From: Dolosicoccus paucivorans
Lineage (GTDB): Bacteria; Bacillota; Bacilli; Lactobacillales; Aerococcaceae
NCBI RefSeq assembly: GCF_900100125.1
Contig: NZ_FNEL01000006.1
Span: forward strand, 1 to 45,294
DNA length: 45,294 nucleotides
Direction of reading: 5' to 3'
Shown: positions 27,442 to 36,193 of the stretch, one piece after another
How the letters are laid out: every line of letters starts with the position of its first letter
Position numbering within the stretch: the first letter of the stretch is position 1
Position numbers and translations under genes: made by a program
Notes under the pieces: model-generated
Seen by the model: only the letters and a program-made list of their open reading frames with translations
What the model was told of the DNA's origin: nothing
The model's database searches: none

Positions 27442-28459
27442 GAAAATTTTCTCCTTTAAGTAGTAAGATTAAATAAACAGGCGCCCCCATTAAAGCAGTT
27501 AAAATACCAATCGGAATTTCTGTTGCAGTGAAAGTTCGTGCGACGGTATCGATTAAAATCATAAAAATAGCTCCAACAAAAAACATTAATGAAATTAAGT
27601 TGCGATAATTTGAGCCGATAATAATTCGAACGATATGAGGGATGACGAGCCCCACCCAGCCGATCATGCCGGTTAAAGCCACGCTACTTGTAGTAAGAAG
27701 TGTGGCTGCAAAAATTAAAACGCTTCGCACATAACGAACATTTAAGCCAACACTTTGTGCCTTATCCTGTCCTAAACTTAAAATATTTAGACTCGAACGG
27801 TAATAAAAAATTAACACTAAGCCTAAAATAAAAGCTGGAATTAAAGGGAGCAATTTATGCCACGTTACTGAGCTAAAAGACCCTAACATCCAATAGGTAA
27901 TAGCAGGCAGTCGGTTATTTTCATCCGCAATCAGCTTTAAGTAACTAACTCCGGCTTGGAAAGTAGAGCTGATGACCATTCCCGATAAAATCAAGCTCAA
28001 TGTCGGATCAAACTTTAAAAATCGGCTTACCATATAGGTCAATGCCACGCAAATTAAACCAAAAATAAACGAGCTACCAATGACTTGCAAGTGGTTTGCA
28101 TATAAAAGTAAAGCTAAAGCTGCGCCAAAGGAAGCCCCACTGGACACACCTAATACATTCGGTGAAGCCATTGGGTTATCAAACAGCGCTTGATAGACGG
28201 TGCCTGAAATAGCAAGAGCCATGCCGACAAAGATATTAGCAACAATTCGCGGTAAACGAATCTTCCATACAACCCGAACAAAAGCAGGTAAACTCATCCC
28301 TTGACCTCGATTTAATAAAAAAACTCCTAATTCCTTAACATCCGTTAAAGAAACAGAATAACGTCCTACAGATAAAGAAAGTCCAATACTCGCTAATAGA
28401 AAAATTGAACAAAAAAGAACTTTCAGATGAAAGGAGCGTTTTAAATCATTAAATTCCAA
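27425..28459 (-). CDS. FecCD-type ABC transporter permease
   Basis: This 344-residue membrane protein has about ten helices and FecCD-family motifs: IRLPRIVANIFVGMALAISGTVYQALFDNPMASPNVLGVSSGA near the N-terminus and GLVIPHIVRIIIGSNYR near the C-terminus. It forms the homodimeric channel for the ATPase and binding protein encoded downstream. The start is a TTG at 28459 behind AAAGGAGG. It is the first gene of the eight-gene minus-strand operon ending at 20395. Family members move iron-siderophores, heme, B12 or molybdate, and the sequence alone does not choose. Confidence 0.92.
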   Translation of the reverse strand: MEFNDLKRSFHLKVLFCSIFLLASIGLSLSVGRYSVSLTDVKELGVFLLNRGQGMSLPAFVRVVWKIRLPRIVANIFVGMALAISGTVYQALFDNPMASPNVLGVSSGASFGAALALLLYANHLQVIGSSFIFGLICVALTYMVSRFLKFDPTLSLILSGMVISSTFQAGVSYLKLIADENNRLPAITYWMLGSFSSVTWHKLLPLIPAFILGLVLIFYYRSSLNILSLGQDKAQSVGLNVRYVRSVLIFAATLLTTSSVALTGMIGWVGLVIPHIVRIIIGSNYRNLISLMFFVGAIFMILIDTVARTFTATEIPIGILTALMGAPVYLILLLKGENFHDFKR

Positions 28460-28523
28460 AATAACCTCCTTTGCATTGAAACATTTATAACTATAAGAGG
28501 GGTGACCTTCTCTTACTAAATTT

Positions 28524-28551
28524 ATTTTATCATACGTGAGGGTTATAACAA
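28524..28551 (-). promoter_or_regulatory. Promoter of the permease-to-FMN-protein operon
   Basis: On the minus strand TTGTTA (plus 28546-28551) and TAAAAT (plus 28524-28529) are 16 bases apart, about 65 bases before the TTG start. No convincing Fur, FNR or ModE box and no Moco riboswitch were seen near it. Confidence 0.5.
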
Positions 28552-28609
28552 TATGCGATAAAATTATTGTGAAAAAAGAGAGTGGAGTAGATCGATTTAG
28601 AAGATATAA

Positions 28610-28642
28610 ACAAAAAACCTCCTAGACCATGTCCAGGAGGCT
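28610..28642 (-). terminator. Terminator of the tRNA-Arg gene
   Basis: On the minus strand CCTCCTGGAC ATG GTCTAGGAGG followed by TTTTTTG lies a few bases downstream of the tRNA 3' end. Confidence 0.9.
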
Positions 28643-28647
28643 AAGAG

Positions 28648-28721
28648 CGCGCCCGGCAGGATTCGAACCTGCGACCGTTCGCTTAGAAGGCGAATGCTCT
28701 ATCCAGCTGAGCTACGAGCGC
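28648..28721 (-). tRNA. tRNA-Arg (anticodon UCU)
   Basis: A 74-base cloverleaf reads from 28721 downward. The acceptor arms are GCGCTCG/CGGGCGC (one G-U), the D arm GCTC-AGCTGGATA-GAGC, the anticodon arm TTCGC-CTTCTAA-GCGAA with anticodon TCT, and the T arm GCAGG-TTCGAAT-CCTGC. The discriminator is G. CCA is not encoded and must be added by the CCA-adding enzyme. It decodes AGA (and AGG). It stands alone between the divergent metal operon and the lactonase gene. Confidence 0.95.
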
Positions 28722-28818
28722 ATATGTTATTCACAACATGTCTTATTATAAGATAGTTCATAGAAAGTATCAAGCCTCTTTTACTAAAAAGTGAAAAAAC
28801 TTTGAAAGAGGTCCTTTC

Positions 28819-28834
28819 ATTAAAGCGCTTTAAA
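28819..28834 (+). promoter_or_regulatory. CcpA cre-like site in the lactonase promoter
   Basis: TTAAAGCGCTTTAA (28820-28833) is a perfect palindrome with the AAAGCGCTTT core of catabolite-responsive elements. It lies where the -35 should be, upstream of the -10 candidate TATACT at about 28844-28850. Repression by CcpA during growth on rapid sugars is expected. Confidence 0.55.
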
Positions 28835-28885
28835 AGGTTATGTTATACTTGTGTTAACCATTGAATGAAGGGAGAAGCTAACGAA

Positions 28886-29899
28886 ATGAAACAAAATTAT
28901 ATTCTGGGCGGCTATACAAAAAAAGCCAATGATGGATTGTATCAAACAAACTTTGATCCAGAAACATTAACTTTTACTAACACTCGCCGCATTGCGGAAT
29001 TAACCAACCCTACTTTTGCAACTCTTTCTGAAAATAAAAAACTTTTATTTGCTTTATATCAAGGAGAAGAGTTAGGTGGTGTCATTGCCTTTGAAAAAAT
29101 AGACGACGGTTGGAAAGAACTGGACCGCATTGCAGCAACGGAAAAAATGGGAAGCCACATTGAGTACCGCGATGAAACCCGAACAATTTATGTATCTAAT
29201 TATCATGAAGGTGCTTTAGATGTCTATTCTTTAGATAAAGATAACAACCTATGGCACATTCAACGCGAAAATCATGACCAACATCCTGATAAGTCAAATG
29301 TTCATTATGCAGGAGTCAGTCATGACGATACGATGTTGTTCGTCGCCGATTTAGGTCAAGATACGGTTTCAACCTATGGCTTTAAAGATGATGGTCAAAT
29401 TACTTTATTATTTGAATTATCTTTACCTAAAGGAAGCGGACCTCGCCATATTGTTGAGCATCCTAATGCGCCGGTTATTTATGTTATTACAGAACTATCA
29501 AGTGAAATTTATGTGATTCGCTTTAGTGTTGATGGCAAATTAGACATTGTTCAACAGCTAGATATTTTACATCATGGGAGTCGAGATGCTTCCAGTGCAG
29601 CGATTAAGATGACAAGTAACGGTCAATATTTATATACATCGACTCGTTATGATAACCGTTTGGCTAGTTTTTTAGTGTCTCAACAAGACGGAACTTTAGA
29701 AAAAATTGCTGAAATAAGCGCCGAAGTGAGTGTGCCTCGCGATTTTGCTTTAGATGAATCACAACGCTATTTATTAGTGCCGGATCAAGATAGTAATCAG
29801 ATGGCAATTTTTGAACGAGATTTAGAAACAGGGGAATTACATTTCATTAAAATTAATCAAACGATTCCCGAATGTGTTTGTATTTTACCGAATTATTAA
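28886..29899 (+). CDS. 6-phosphogluconolactonase-like seven-bladed propeller (lactonase family)
   Basis: The ~337-residue protein belongs to the YkgB/Pgl lactonase family: ILGGYTKKANDGLYQTNFD at the start, SGPRHIVEHPN (here GSGPRHIVEHP, ~residue 186), repeated blade strands and VPRDFALDESQRYLLVPDQDSN near the end. It probably hydrolyses 6-phosphogluconolactone in the oxidative pentose phosphate pathway, though family substrates vary. The start is ATG 28886, with GGGAGA upstream; an ATG seven codons earlier overlaps that ribosome site. Single gene with its own promoter, a cre site and a terminator. Confidence 0.82.
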   Translation: MKQNYILGGYTKKANDGLYQTNFDPETLTFTNTRRIAELTNPTFATLSENKKLLFALYQGEELGGVIAFEKIDDGWKELDRIAATEKMGSHIEYRDETRTIYVSNYHEGALDVYSLDKDNNLWHIQRENHDQHPDKSNVHYAGVSHDDTMLFVADLGQDTVSTYGFKDDGQITLLFELSLPKGSGPRHIVEHPNAPVIYVITELSSEIYVIRFSVDGKLDIVQQLDILHHGSRDASSAAIKMTSNGQYLYTSTRYDNRLASFLVSQQDGTLEKIAEISAEVSVPRDFALDESQRYLLVPDQDSNQMAIFERDLETGELHFIKINQTIPECVCILPNY

Positions 29900-29907
29900 A
29901 TTAATTT

Positions 29908-29963
29908 TAGGCCATTTTACCTCTGCTTTTAGATAGCTAATTGCGCGGTGAAATGGTCTTTTG
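29908..29963 (+). terminator. Terminator after the lactonase gene
   Basis: GGCCATTTTACC (29910-29921) pairs with GGTGAAATGGTC (29947-29958) including G-U pairs and is followed by TTTT. The loop is long (25 bases). The remainder up to the fab promoter shows nothing else. Confidence 0.65.
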
Positions 29964-30020
29964 TGTCGTTTCAATAGATTTAGTTAAGAGATCCTTTATT
30001 GTTTTTTATACAAAGAATCC

Positions 30021-30079
30021 TTGACTTCACCAATTTTGTTAGATAAGCTTTGGATGTCAAATAGTTTGATGTTCAAACC
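30021..30079 (+). promoter_or_regulatory. fab operon promoter with FabT-like operator
   Basis: TTGACT (30021-30026) is followed after 17 bases by TAAGCT (30044-30049). AGTTTGATGTTCAAACC (30063-30079) is an almost perfect inverted repeat matching the FabT operator pattern (TTTGA...TCAAA) and would overlap the start of the transcript. A weaker copy, TTTGGATGTCAAA, lies just upstream (about 30049-30061), so two FabT dimers may bind. The MarR-family repressor gene directly behind it makes this an autoregulatory site. Confidence 0.7.
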
Positions 30080-30105
30080 ATTTAGATGAAAAGGAGAACA
30101 TACCC

Positions 30106-30573
30106 ATGGAAAAAGATGTATTGCGAGAAATCAATCAATATCTCGTGAAGATTTTTAATGACATATTAGTGCTAGAAGAAGAAGCGTTGAAAGAAAGTAC
30201 CTTTACAGATGTGACGATTCGCGAATTGCATACCATTGAAGCGATCGGTTTATCAGGAGATACGACGTCTTCTCAAGTCGCTCGCACATTAAATATTACA
30301 CTAAGCACCGTTAGTACGGCTGTACAAAACTTAGTTAAAAAAGACTACGTGGAACGTGTCCAAAGTACAAAAGACCGCCGTGTTGTCGCTTTAAAATTAA
30401 CTAAACGAGGCAAGCTATTGTATCGTCTCCATGCAAAATTTCATTTGCAAATGGTTGAACGAATTTTGACAGATATGAATGATGACGAGACACAAGCGCT
30501 AATTAAAGGTTTACGCAACTTAGATGAATTTTTAAATGAAATTCGTCAAGAATCATATGCAAAGGAAAAATAA
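30106..30573 (+). CDS. fabT: FabT, MarR-family repressor of fatty acid synthesis
   Basis: The 155-residue winged-helix protein has a MarR-type core: REL..IEAIGL, SSQVARTLNITLSTVSTAVQNLVKKDYVER (recognition helix, ~residues 64-93) and a wing with STKDRRVVALKLTKRGK. In streptococci FabT, helped by acyl-ACP, represses the fab genes. Its position as first gene of a fab operon, with an inverted-repeat operator in front, supports this name over a generic MarR. AAAAGGAGA precedes the ATG; fabH starts 2 bases after its stop. Confidence 0.9.
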   Translation: MEKDVLREINQYLVKIFNDILVLEEEALKESTFTDVTIRELHTIEAIGLSGDTTSSQVARTLNITLSTVSTAVQNLVKKDYVERVQSTKDRRVVALKLTKRGKLLYRLHAKFHLQMVERILTDMNDDETQALIKGLRNLDEFLNEIRQESYAKEK

Positions 30574-30575
30574 CG

Positions 30576-31517
30576 ATGAGTCAAATTATTGCGACGGGTT
30601 CTTATTTACCCGATCACTATGTGTCAAATGACGCTTTAATTGAACAAACCCACATTGAATCAAGTGATGAGTGGATTAAACAACGAACGGGCATTAGCGG
30701 TCGCCACTTTGTTCAAGGACAACAAACTGTAGCAGAATTGGCGATTAACGCAGCTAAAAATCTATTGGAATCTCTTAAAGAAGATATTTCTAAACAGATT
30801 CAATATATCATTGTTGCGAGTATGTCGAGCCAAGGATTAACACCGAGTATCGCTAGTCACATTCAAGGAGCGATTAAAGCGACTCAAGCTTGGGCCTTTG
30901 ATTTAAATGGAGCGTGTAACGGATTTGTTATGGCATTAGATGTAGCCAATAGCTTATCTAGAGCCCAATCTTCGGGTTACACTTTAGTGATAGGTGCAGA
31001 AGCCATGTCGCAAATAATGGATTTTACAGATCGTTCCGTATGCATTTTGTTTGGCGACGGGGCAGGTGCAGTTTTAATTAAACATGATGGACAACCCTTA
31101 AGAGGATATCGTTCGCAAATCCATACTCAATTTGACGAACAAAAAGCCATCCAAGTGCCCATTTTAGGTCCTAGTCGCGGGGTCATGAAAATGAAAGGAC
31201 GAGAAGTATTTAACTTTGTCAATCGTCAAGTGATTCCAGACTTAAAAGAATTTGTCGCCGATGCATCCTTTGATTATTTAATTAGTCACCAAGCTAACGA
31301 GCGTTTGCTGGCTTTATTTTCTAAACAGTTGCATTTAAAGTCATCCAATATTCCTTGCAATATTCAACACGTAGGAAATATGTCAGCTGCAAGTATTCCT
31401 GTTTTAATAGACCAGATGGTGCAAAAGGAACAGGTACATTTAGACCAAAGTAAAACCGTTGTTTTAGTTGGGTTTGGTGGCGGCTTGTCTTGGGGATTCA
31501 TTCAAATGAAATTATAA
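30576..31517 (+). CDS. fabH: 3-oxoacyl-ACP synthase III
   Basis: FabH starts fatty acid synthesis by condensing an acyl-CoA primer with malonyl-ACP. The catalytic triad is visible: Cys in LNGACNGF (~residue 112), His in ISHQAN (~residue 236) and Asn in HVGNMSAASIP (~residue 268). Length 313 is slightly short but complete. It lies 2 bases behind fabT and 28 before acpP. Primer preference (acetyl or branched) cannot be deduced here. Confidence 0.95.
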   Translation: MSQIIATGSYLPDHYVSNDALIEQTHIESSDEWIKQRTGISGRHFVQGQQTVAELAINAAKNLLESLKEDISKQIQYIIVASMSSQGLTPSIASHIQGAIKATQAWAFDLNGACNGFVMALDVANSLSRAQSSGYTLVIGAEAMSQIMDFTDRSVCILFGDGAGAVLIKHDGQPLRGYRSQIHTQFDEQKAIQVPILGPSRGVMKMKGREVFNFVNRQVIPDLKEFVADASFDYLISHQANERLLALFSKQLHLKSSNIPCNIQHVGNMSAASIPVLIDQMVQKEQVHLDQSKTVVLVGFGGGLSWGFIQMKL

Positions 31518-31545
31518 AAATAAATAACAATTCAGGAGGATTATT

Positions 31546-31770
31546 ATGGTTTTTGAAAAAGTAAAAGAAATTATTGTTGATGAATTAGGGATTGAAGAAG
31601 ATGAAGTGACACCCGAGACGAACTTTGAAGAAGATTTAAAAGCAGACTCTTTAGACGTCTTCCAAATCATTTCTGAAATTGAAGATGAATTAGATATTAC
31701 GATCGATACAGATCAAAACTTACAAACAGTTCAAGATTTAGTCGATTATATCGAAGGATTGCAACAATAA
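31546..31770 (+). CDS. acpP: Acyl carrier protein
   Basis: The 74-residue acidic protein has the phosphopantetheine serine in the conserved context [12 protein letters not shown] (~residue 38, the usual DSL motif). It carries growing acyl chains for the Fab enzymes and acyl groups for FabT signalling. CAGGAGG precedes the ATG. Its place between fabH and fabK matches streptococcal operons. Confidence 0.95.
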   Translation: MVFEKVKEIIVDELGIEEDEVTPETNFEEDLKADSLDVFQIISEIEDELDITIDTDQNLQTVQDLVDYIEGLQQ

Positions 31771-31796
31771 TTAAATCATAAAAGGAAGATTAAAAG

Positions 31797-32759
31797 ATGA
31801 AGACAGCGATTACTGAGTTACTAAACATTCAATATCCCATCGTCCAAGGGGCGATGGCTTGGGTGGCCGATGCGGGTTTAGCGAGTGCGGTATCTAACGC
31901 AGGAGGACTAGGCGTCATTGGTACGGGACATGATACAGCACAAACGGTTAAGGAAAAGGTAGAAGAAATGCTTTCTAAAACCGACAAACCTTTTGCTGTT
32001 AATATTATGTTACTTAATAAACATGCCGATGAAGTAGTAGACTATTTAAGCCAATCACCTGTTAAGATCGTTACGACGGGTGCAGGGAACCCTTCAAAAT
32101 ATATTAAACAACTCCAAGACGCAGGGATTTGTGTAATTCCAGTAGTCGCTTCTGTTGCTTTAGCCAAGCGAATGGAGCGCATTGGCGCTGACGCAGTCAT
32201 TGTCGAAGGGATGGAAGCAGGCGGACATATTGGTAAATTGACCACGATGGCACTCCTTCCTCAAGTGGCGGATGCGGTATCCATTCCTGTTATTGCTGCA
32301 GGTGGAATTGGTGATGGAAGAGGTTTTGCTGCCGCTTTAATTTTAGGAGCGGACGGCGTTCAAGTAGGGACTCGTTTTGTTGTTGCTAAAGAGTCGAATG
32401 CTCACGCAAACTTTAAAGAACGTATTCTTAAAGCAAAAGATGTTGATACGGTCATAACAGGAGAACTAACAGGTCATCCTGTACGTGTTTTAAAAAATCA
32501 ACTAACAAGAACGTACTTAGAAGCTCAAAGACAAGAAACGAGTAAAGAAAAACCTGACTTTAAGCGTCTAGAAGCGCTAGCCGAAGGAGCGTTAAGACGG
32601 GCGGTTGTCGAAGGAGATATTAAAAACAGCTCACTAATGGCTGGACAAATCTCCGGGCTAATAACAAAAGAAGAAACCGTTTCAGAAATTATTAAAGACT
32701 ATGTCCAAAGCGGGCGTCAAGCTTTAATAAGTAAACAGTCTATGTGGGATGATCAGTAG
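31797..32759 (+). CDS. fabK: Enoyl-ACP reductase II (FMN-dependent)
   Basis: FabK reduces trans-2-enoyl-ACP, the last step of each elongation cycle, with FMN and NAD(P)H. The 320-residue 2-nitropropane-dioxygenase-like barrel begins with YPIVQGAMAWVADAGLASAVSNAGGLGVIG and has the FMN phosphate site around IPVIAAGGIGDGRG and LGADGVQVGTRF. It is unrelated to FabI, so this step would be expected to resist triclosan. It lies 26 bases behind acpP. Confidence 0.94.
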   Translation: MKTAITELLNIQYPIVQGAMAWVADAGLASAVSNAGGLGVIGTGHDTAQTVKEKVEEMLSKTDKPFAVNIMLLNKHADEVVDYLSQSPVKIVTTGAGNPSKYIKQLQDAGICVIPVVASVALAKRMERIGADAVIVEGMEAGGHIGKLTTMALLPQVADAVSIPVIAAGGIGDGRGFAAALILGADGVQVGTRFVVAKESNAHANFKERILKAKDVDTVITGELTGHPVRVLKNQLTRTYLEAQRQETSKEKPDFKRLEALAEGALRRAVVEGDIKNSSLMAGQISGLITKEETVSEIIKDYVQSGRQALISKQSMWDDQ

Positions 32760-32767
32760 GAGAGTAT

Positions 32768-33709
32768 ATGAAACTTGCGATTGTATTTAATGGTCAAGGG
32801 GCCCATTATCAAAAGATGGGGCTCGATTTTTTTAAACATTTTTCTAAAGCTAAAGACGTCTTAATGACTGCTCAGTCTTTATTAGATGAGCCATTATTGG
32901 ACTGGATCGAAAACCAGCCCGAAAAGTTTGAACAAACTAAATATGCTCAACCTGCTATTGCTGCGGTAAGTTTAGCTATTTATGAAAGTATTCGGCCGCT
33001 TCTACCATCTATTTCTTATATGGCTGGATTAAGTTTAGGTGAGTACTCTGCTCTTATAGCAAGTGGGTATCTTACTTTAGAAGAAGGATTGGAGCTCCTT
33101 ATTAAGCGAGGCGAATTAATGTCTACTCATTGTGACGTCTTAAAAAAGGAAACCCCTTCTCAAATGTTAGCTGTAGTGGGTGTTCCCTTAAAAGAAGTTC
33201 AAGAACTCATTCAGTCGTCTCATTTAAAGGACCTTTGGGTTGCTAATATTAATTCGACCGGACAAATTATTGTTGCCGGTTCCAAAAAAACAACGAAAGC
33301 AGTTCGTTCTTTTGCTAAAGAAAAAGGTTACCGTCGTTTAATACCTTTAAAGGTCGAAGGACCTTTTCACACACCGCTAATGAATCCGATAAGACTTCCC
33401 TATGAAAAAGTGCTCGATGAGACTTCATTTAAGTTAGGAAAAGTACCTGTCATTAGTAATACGACTTTACAAACTCATCGTTTAGATGAGATTAAACCAA
33501 CATTAGTCGATCATTTAACTAAACCCGTTCGTTGGCAAGAAACCATCGATTGGTTTAGTCAACAAGGAGTGACTCATTTAATTCAAATTGGTCCTGGGTC
33601 GACATTAGTGAATTTATTAAAGCGAGAAAAGGTTCCTTTTAAATATATGGTTGTTGAAGAAGTAGCGGATGTAGATAAAGTTAGTGAGTTTGTTAAGGAG
33701 ATTGAGTAA
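32768..33709 (+). CDS. fabD: Malonyl-CoA:ACP transacylase
   Basis: FabD moves malonyl groups from CoA to ACP. The 313-residue protein has the N-terminal FNGQGAHYQKMG, the nucleophile serine in AGLSLGEYSAL (~residue 90) and the catalytic histidine in EGPFHTPLM (~residue 198); IGPGSTLVNLLKR closes the fold. The start follows fabK by 8 bases. Its TAA overlaps the fabG ATG (TAAATG spacing of zero), implying coupling. Confidence 0.95.
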   Translation: MKLAIVFNGQGAHYQKMGLDFFKHFSKAKDVLMTAQSLLDEPLLDWIENQPEKFEQTKYAQPAIAAVSLAIYESIRPLLPSISYMAGLSLGEYSALIASGYLTLEEGLELLIKRGELMSTHCDVLKKETPSQMLAVVGVPLKEVQELIQSSHLKDLWVANINSTGQIIVAGSKKTTKAVRSFAKEKGYRRLIPLKVEGPFHTPLMNPIRLPYEKVLDETSFKLGKVPVISNTTLQTHRLDEIKPTLVDHLTKPVRWQETIDWFSQQGVTHLIQIGPGSTLVNLLKREKVPFKYMVVEEVADVDKVSEFVKEIE

Positions 33710-34432
33710 ATGTCAAAAGTATGTTTTATCACCGGAAGTTCAAGAGGGATTGGTTTAGCCATTGCTAAAGATTTAGCAAAACAAGGTCATCAAGTTATTT
33801 TGAACAGCCGAAGTCCTTTAGATGAAAGTGTATTGGATCAATTTAAAGACGCTCCCAAGCCTGTTGGTCAAATGATTGGCGATGTTAGTGATTTTGATAC
33901 GGCTAAACAATTAATCGACTCGATAAAAGAAGAATACGGCCGGTTAGATGTACTCATTAATAATGCAGGTATTACATGGGACAATTTAATGATTCGTATG
34001 AAAGAAGAAGAGTTTGATCAAGTGATTAAAACGAATTTAAAAGGAACATTTAATACTTGTCGTTTTGCTTCTTCTATTATGTTGCGCCAACGAGCAGGAT
34101 GCATAATCAATATGACCAGTGTGGTTGGAATTACAGGAAATATAGGGCAGACGAACTACGCTGCCAGTAAAGCAGGCGTCATTGGTCTGACGAAATCTTT
34201 AGCCAAAGAATTGGCTTCGCGTTCGATTACCGTTAACGCGATCGCACCTGGTTTTATTGAAACAGGTATGACAGATCAGTTGAGCGATAAAGTAAAAGAA
34301 GCAACCCTTAACAATATTCCGTTAAAACGCATGGGCCAAGTAGAAGATATTTGTCGTTGTGTTAATTATTTAATAGACGCGACCTATGTTACGGGGCAAG
34401 TGTTGGAAGTTAACGGCGGCTTACATATGTAA
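33710..34432 (+). CDS. fabG: 3-oxoacyl-ACP reductase
   Basis: FabG reduces 3-oxoacyl-ACP with NADPH. The 240-residue short-chain dehydrogenase has the cofactor loop GSSRGIGLAIA, the NNAG motif and the Ser-Tyr-Lys catalytic set in NMTSVVG and YAASKAG (~residues 150-154). AAGGAG in the end of fabD serves as ribosome site. Standard length and position. Confidence 0.95.
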   Translation: MSKVCFITGSSRGIGLAIAKDLAKQGHQVILNSRSPLDESVLDQFKDAPKPVGQMIGDVSDFDTAKQLIDSIKEEYGRLDVLINNAGITWDNLMIRMKEEEFDQVIKTNLKGTFNTCRFASSIMLRQRAGCIINMTSVVGITGNIGQTNYAASKAGVIGLTKSLAKELASRSITVNAIAPGFIETGMTDQLSDKVKEATLNNIPLKRMGQVEDICRCVNYLIDATYVTGQVLEVNGGLHM

Positions 34433-34460
34433 CCAAAGTCAAAACAAAGGAGATTAGGTT

Positions 34461-35705
34461 ATGCAACGTGTAGTAATTACAGGAATGGGGACAATATCTC
34501 CCATTGGAAATGATGTTGAAACATTTTGGGAAAGTATTAAACAAGAAACGAGCGGGATTGGTCCAATAACAAAGTTTGATGCAAGTCAAACTGGGATTTA
34601 TGTCGCTGGTGAAGTTAAGGATTATGATCCAAGTCTGACAATGGATCGCCGTGAACATCGTCGGATGGATTGGTTTTCAAAGTACGGCGTTTCAGCGGCA
34701 GTCGAAGCAGCGAAGATGAGTGAATATCCTATTGAAGATCAGGCCGACCGCGTCGGTGTATTTGTTAGTTCAGGAATTGGTGGGTTAGTAGAAATTGAAG
34801 ACGGCATTAAACGCATGCTGGATAAAGGACCTAAACGAGTTCCTCCTCTTTTTGTTCCAATGACTATTGGTAATATGGCTGCTGGAAATATTTCCATTAA
34901 GTTAGGCGCTAAAGGACCGAGTTTAGATATCGTCACCGCTTGTGCTTCAGCAACAAACGCGATTGGGGAAGCCTTTTTAAAAATCAAATACGGCTTATTA
35001 GATGCAGCTTTTGCTGGTGGAGCAGAAGGAACGATTAATGAAATTGGAATTGCTGGATTTGCCGCGTTGACGGCACTTTCTACGAATGAAGACCCTAAAA
35101 CCGCTTCTCGTCCCTTTGATAAAGACCGAGATGGATTTGTGATGGGAGAAGGTTCAGGTATTTTATTTTTAGAATCCCTCGAATCTGCTTTAGACCGCGG
35201 GGCTAAAATTTATGGCGAAGTGGTAGGGTATGGAACTAATAGTGATGCTAGTCATATGACCGCTCCGTCTGAAGATGGAAGTGGTGCTGGAAAAGCGATT
35301 AAACAAGCCTTAGACATGGCTAATATTGAACCTTGTGCAATTGATTATATTAATGCCCATGGGACAAGTACACCTACAAATGAAACAGCAGAAATTAAAG
35401 CCATTAATTATGCTTTAGGAGAGCACGCCAAACGTATTCCCATTTCCAGTTCGAAAGGATACTTTGGTCATTTATTAGGAGCTGCCGGAGGGGTAGAAGC
35501 CATCGTTGTCACTAAAGCTCTCGAAGAAGGCTTTATTCCACCAACATTAGGCTTACAAAATCCTCAAGAAGAATTTGACGGATATGATTTAGTTCCTCAA
35601 AAAGGACGCAATCAATCTATTGATTATGCTTTATCCAACTCTTTAGGATTTGGTGGTCACAATGCGATTTTAGTGTTTAAGCGTTGGAAAGGAGATGAAG
35701 CTTAA
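34461..35705 (+). CDS. fabF: 3-oxoacyl-ACP synthase II
   Basis: FabF elongates acyl-ACP with malonyl-ACP. The 414-residue thiolase-fold enzyme has catalytic Cys in VTACASATNAIG (~residue 164) and the two histidines in NAHGTSTPTNE (~residue 304) and KGYFGHLLGAAG (~residue 340). AAAGGAG precedes the ATG. Its end overlaps accB by one base. No separate fabB-like second synthase is present in the window. Confidence 0.96.
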   Translation: MQRVVITGMGTISPIGNDVETFWESIKQETSGIGPITKFDASQTGIYVAGEVKDYDPSLTMDRREHRRMDWFSKYGVSAAVEAAKMSEYPIEDQADRVGVFVSSGIGGLVEIEDGIKRMLDKGPKRVPPLFVPMTIGNMAAGNISIKLGAKGPSLDIVTACASATNAIGEAFLKIKYGLLDAAFAGGAEGTINEIGIAGFAALTALSTNEDPKTASRPFDKDRDGFVMGEGSGILFLESLESALDRGAKIYGEVVGYGTNSDASHMTAPSEDGSGAGKAIKQALDMANIEPCAIDYINAHGTSTPTNETAEIKAINYALGEHAKRIPISSSKGYFGHLLGAAGGVEAIVVTKALEEGFIPPTLGLQNPQEEFDGYDLVPQKGRNQSIDYALSNSLGFGGHNAILVFKRWKGDEA

Positions 35706-36178
35706 TGAATGTACAAGATATTTTAAAGATCGTCGAAGAAATCGATGGTTCTTCCCTAGCTTATTTTGATTACCATAGTGAAGATGTGCACTTGACATTA
35801 GCAAAAGAGATGCTCAATAGTCCGTCGCATTTTACTCAGTCCGCTTCAATTTCTCAAGAAGTTGAAAAGAAGGAACCCTCTATTGAAGTAACGAGTCACG
35901 CGACGGAAAACAATGCGGTTCAAGAAGAAACAGTAGATGAAAATATTCGCGAAGTGACAGCTCCGATTATAGGTGTGGCTTACTTACAGCCTAAACCAGA
36001 AGAACCTCCCTTTATTAAAGTAGGAGACTACGTCAATGAAGGGGACGTTATTATGATTTTAGAAGCGATGAAGTTAATGAATGAAATTCAATCAACAGAG
36101 TCTGGGGTTGTCACCGAAATTTTAGTCGAAAACGAAGAAGTAGTCGAGTACGGTCAACCACTCATTCGTGTGAAATAA
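35705..36178 (+). CDS. accB: Biotin carboxyl carrier protein of acetyl-CoA carboxylase
   Basis: The 157-residue protein has the biotinylated lysine in EAMKLMNEI (~residue 123) within a C-terminal biotinyl domain of ~75 residues. The N-terminal helical part and a Glu/Ser-rich linker precede it, as is normal for BCCP. GGAG in the end of fabF acts as ribosome site. Between fabF and fabZ, as in streptococcal operons. Confidence 0.95.
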   Translation: MNVQDILKIVEEIDGSSLAYFDYHSEDVHLTLAKEMLNSPSHFTQSASISQEVEKKEPSIEVTSHATENNAVQEETVDENIREVTAPIIGVAYLQPKPEEPPFIKVGDYVNEGDVIMILEAMKLMNEIQSTESGVVTEILVENEEVVEYGQPLIRVK

Positions 36179-36193
36179 AAAGGAGAGGTAAAT

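Noticed and set aside
28459-28600. Molybdenum-cofactor riboswitch or Fur box ahead of the metal operon
   Set aside because: The leader is only about 60 bases long with no extended structure, and no convincing iron or oxygen regulator box was found.
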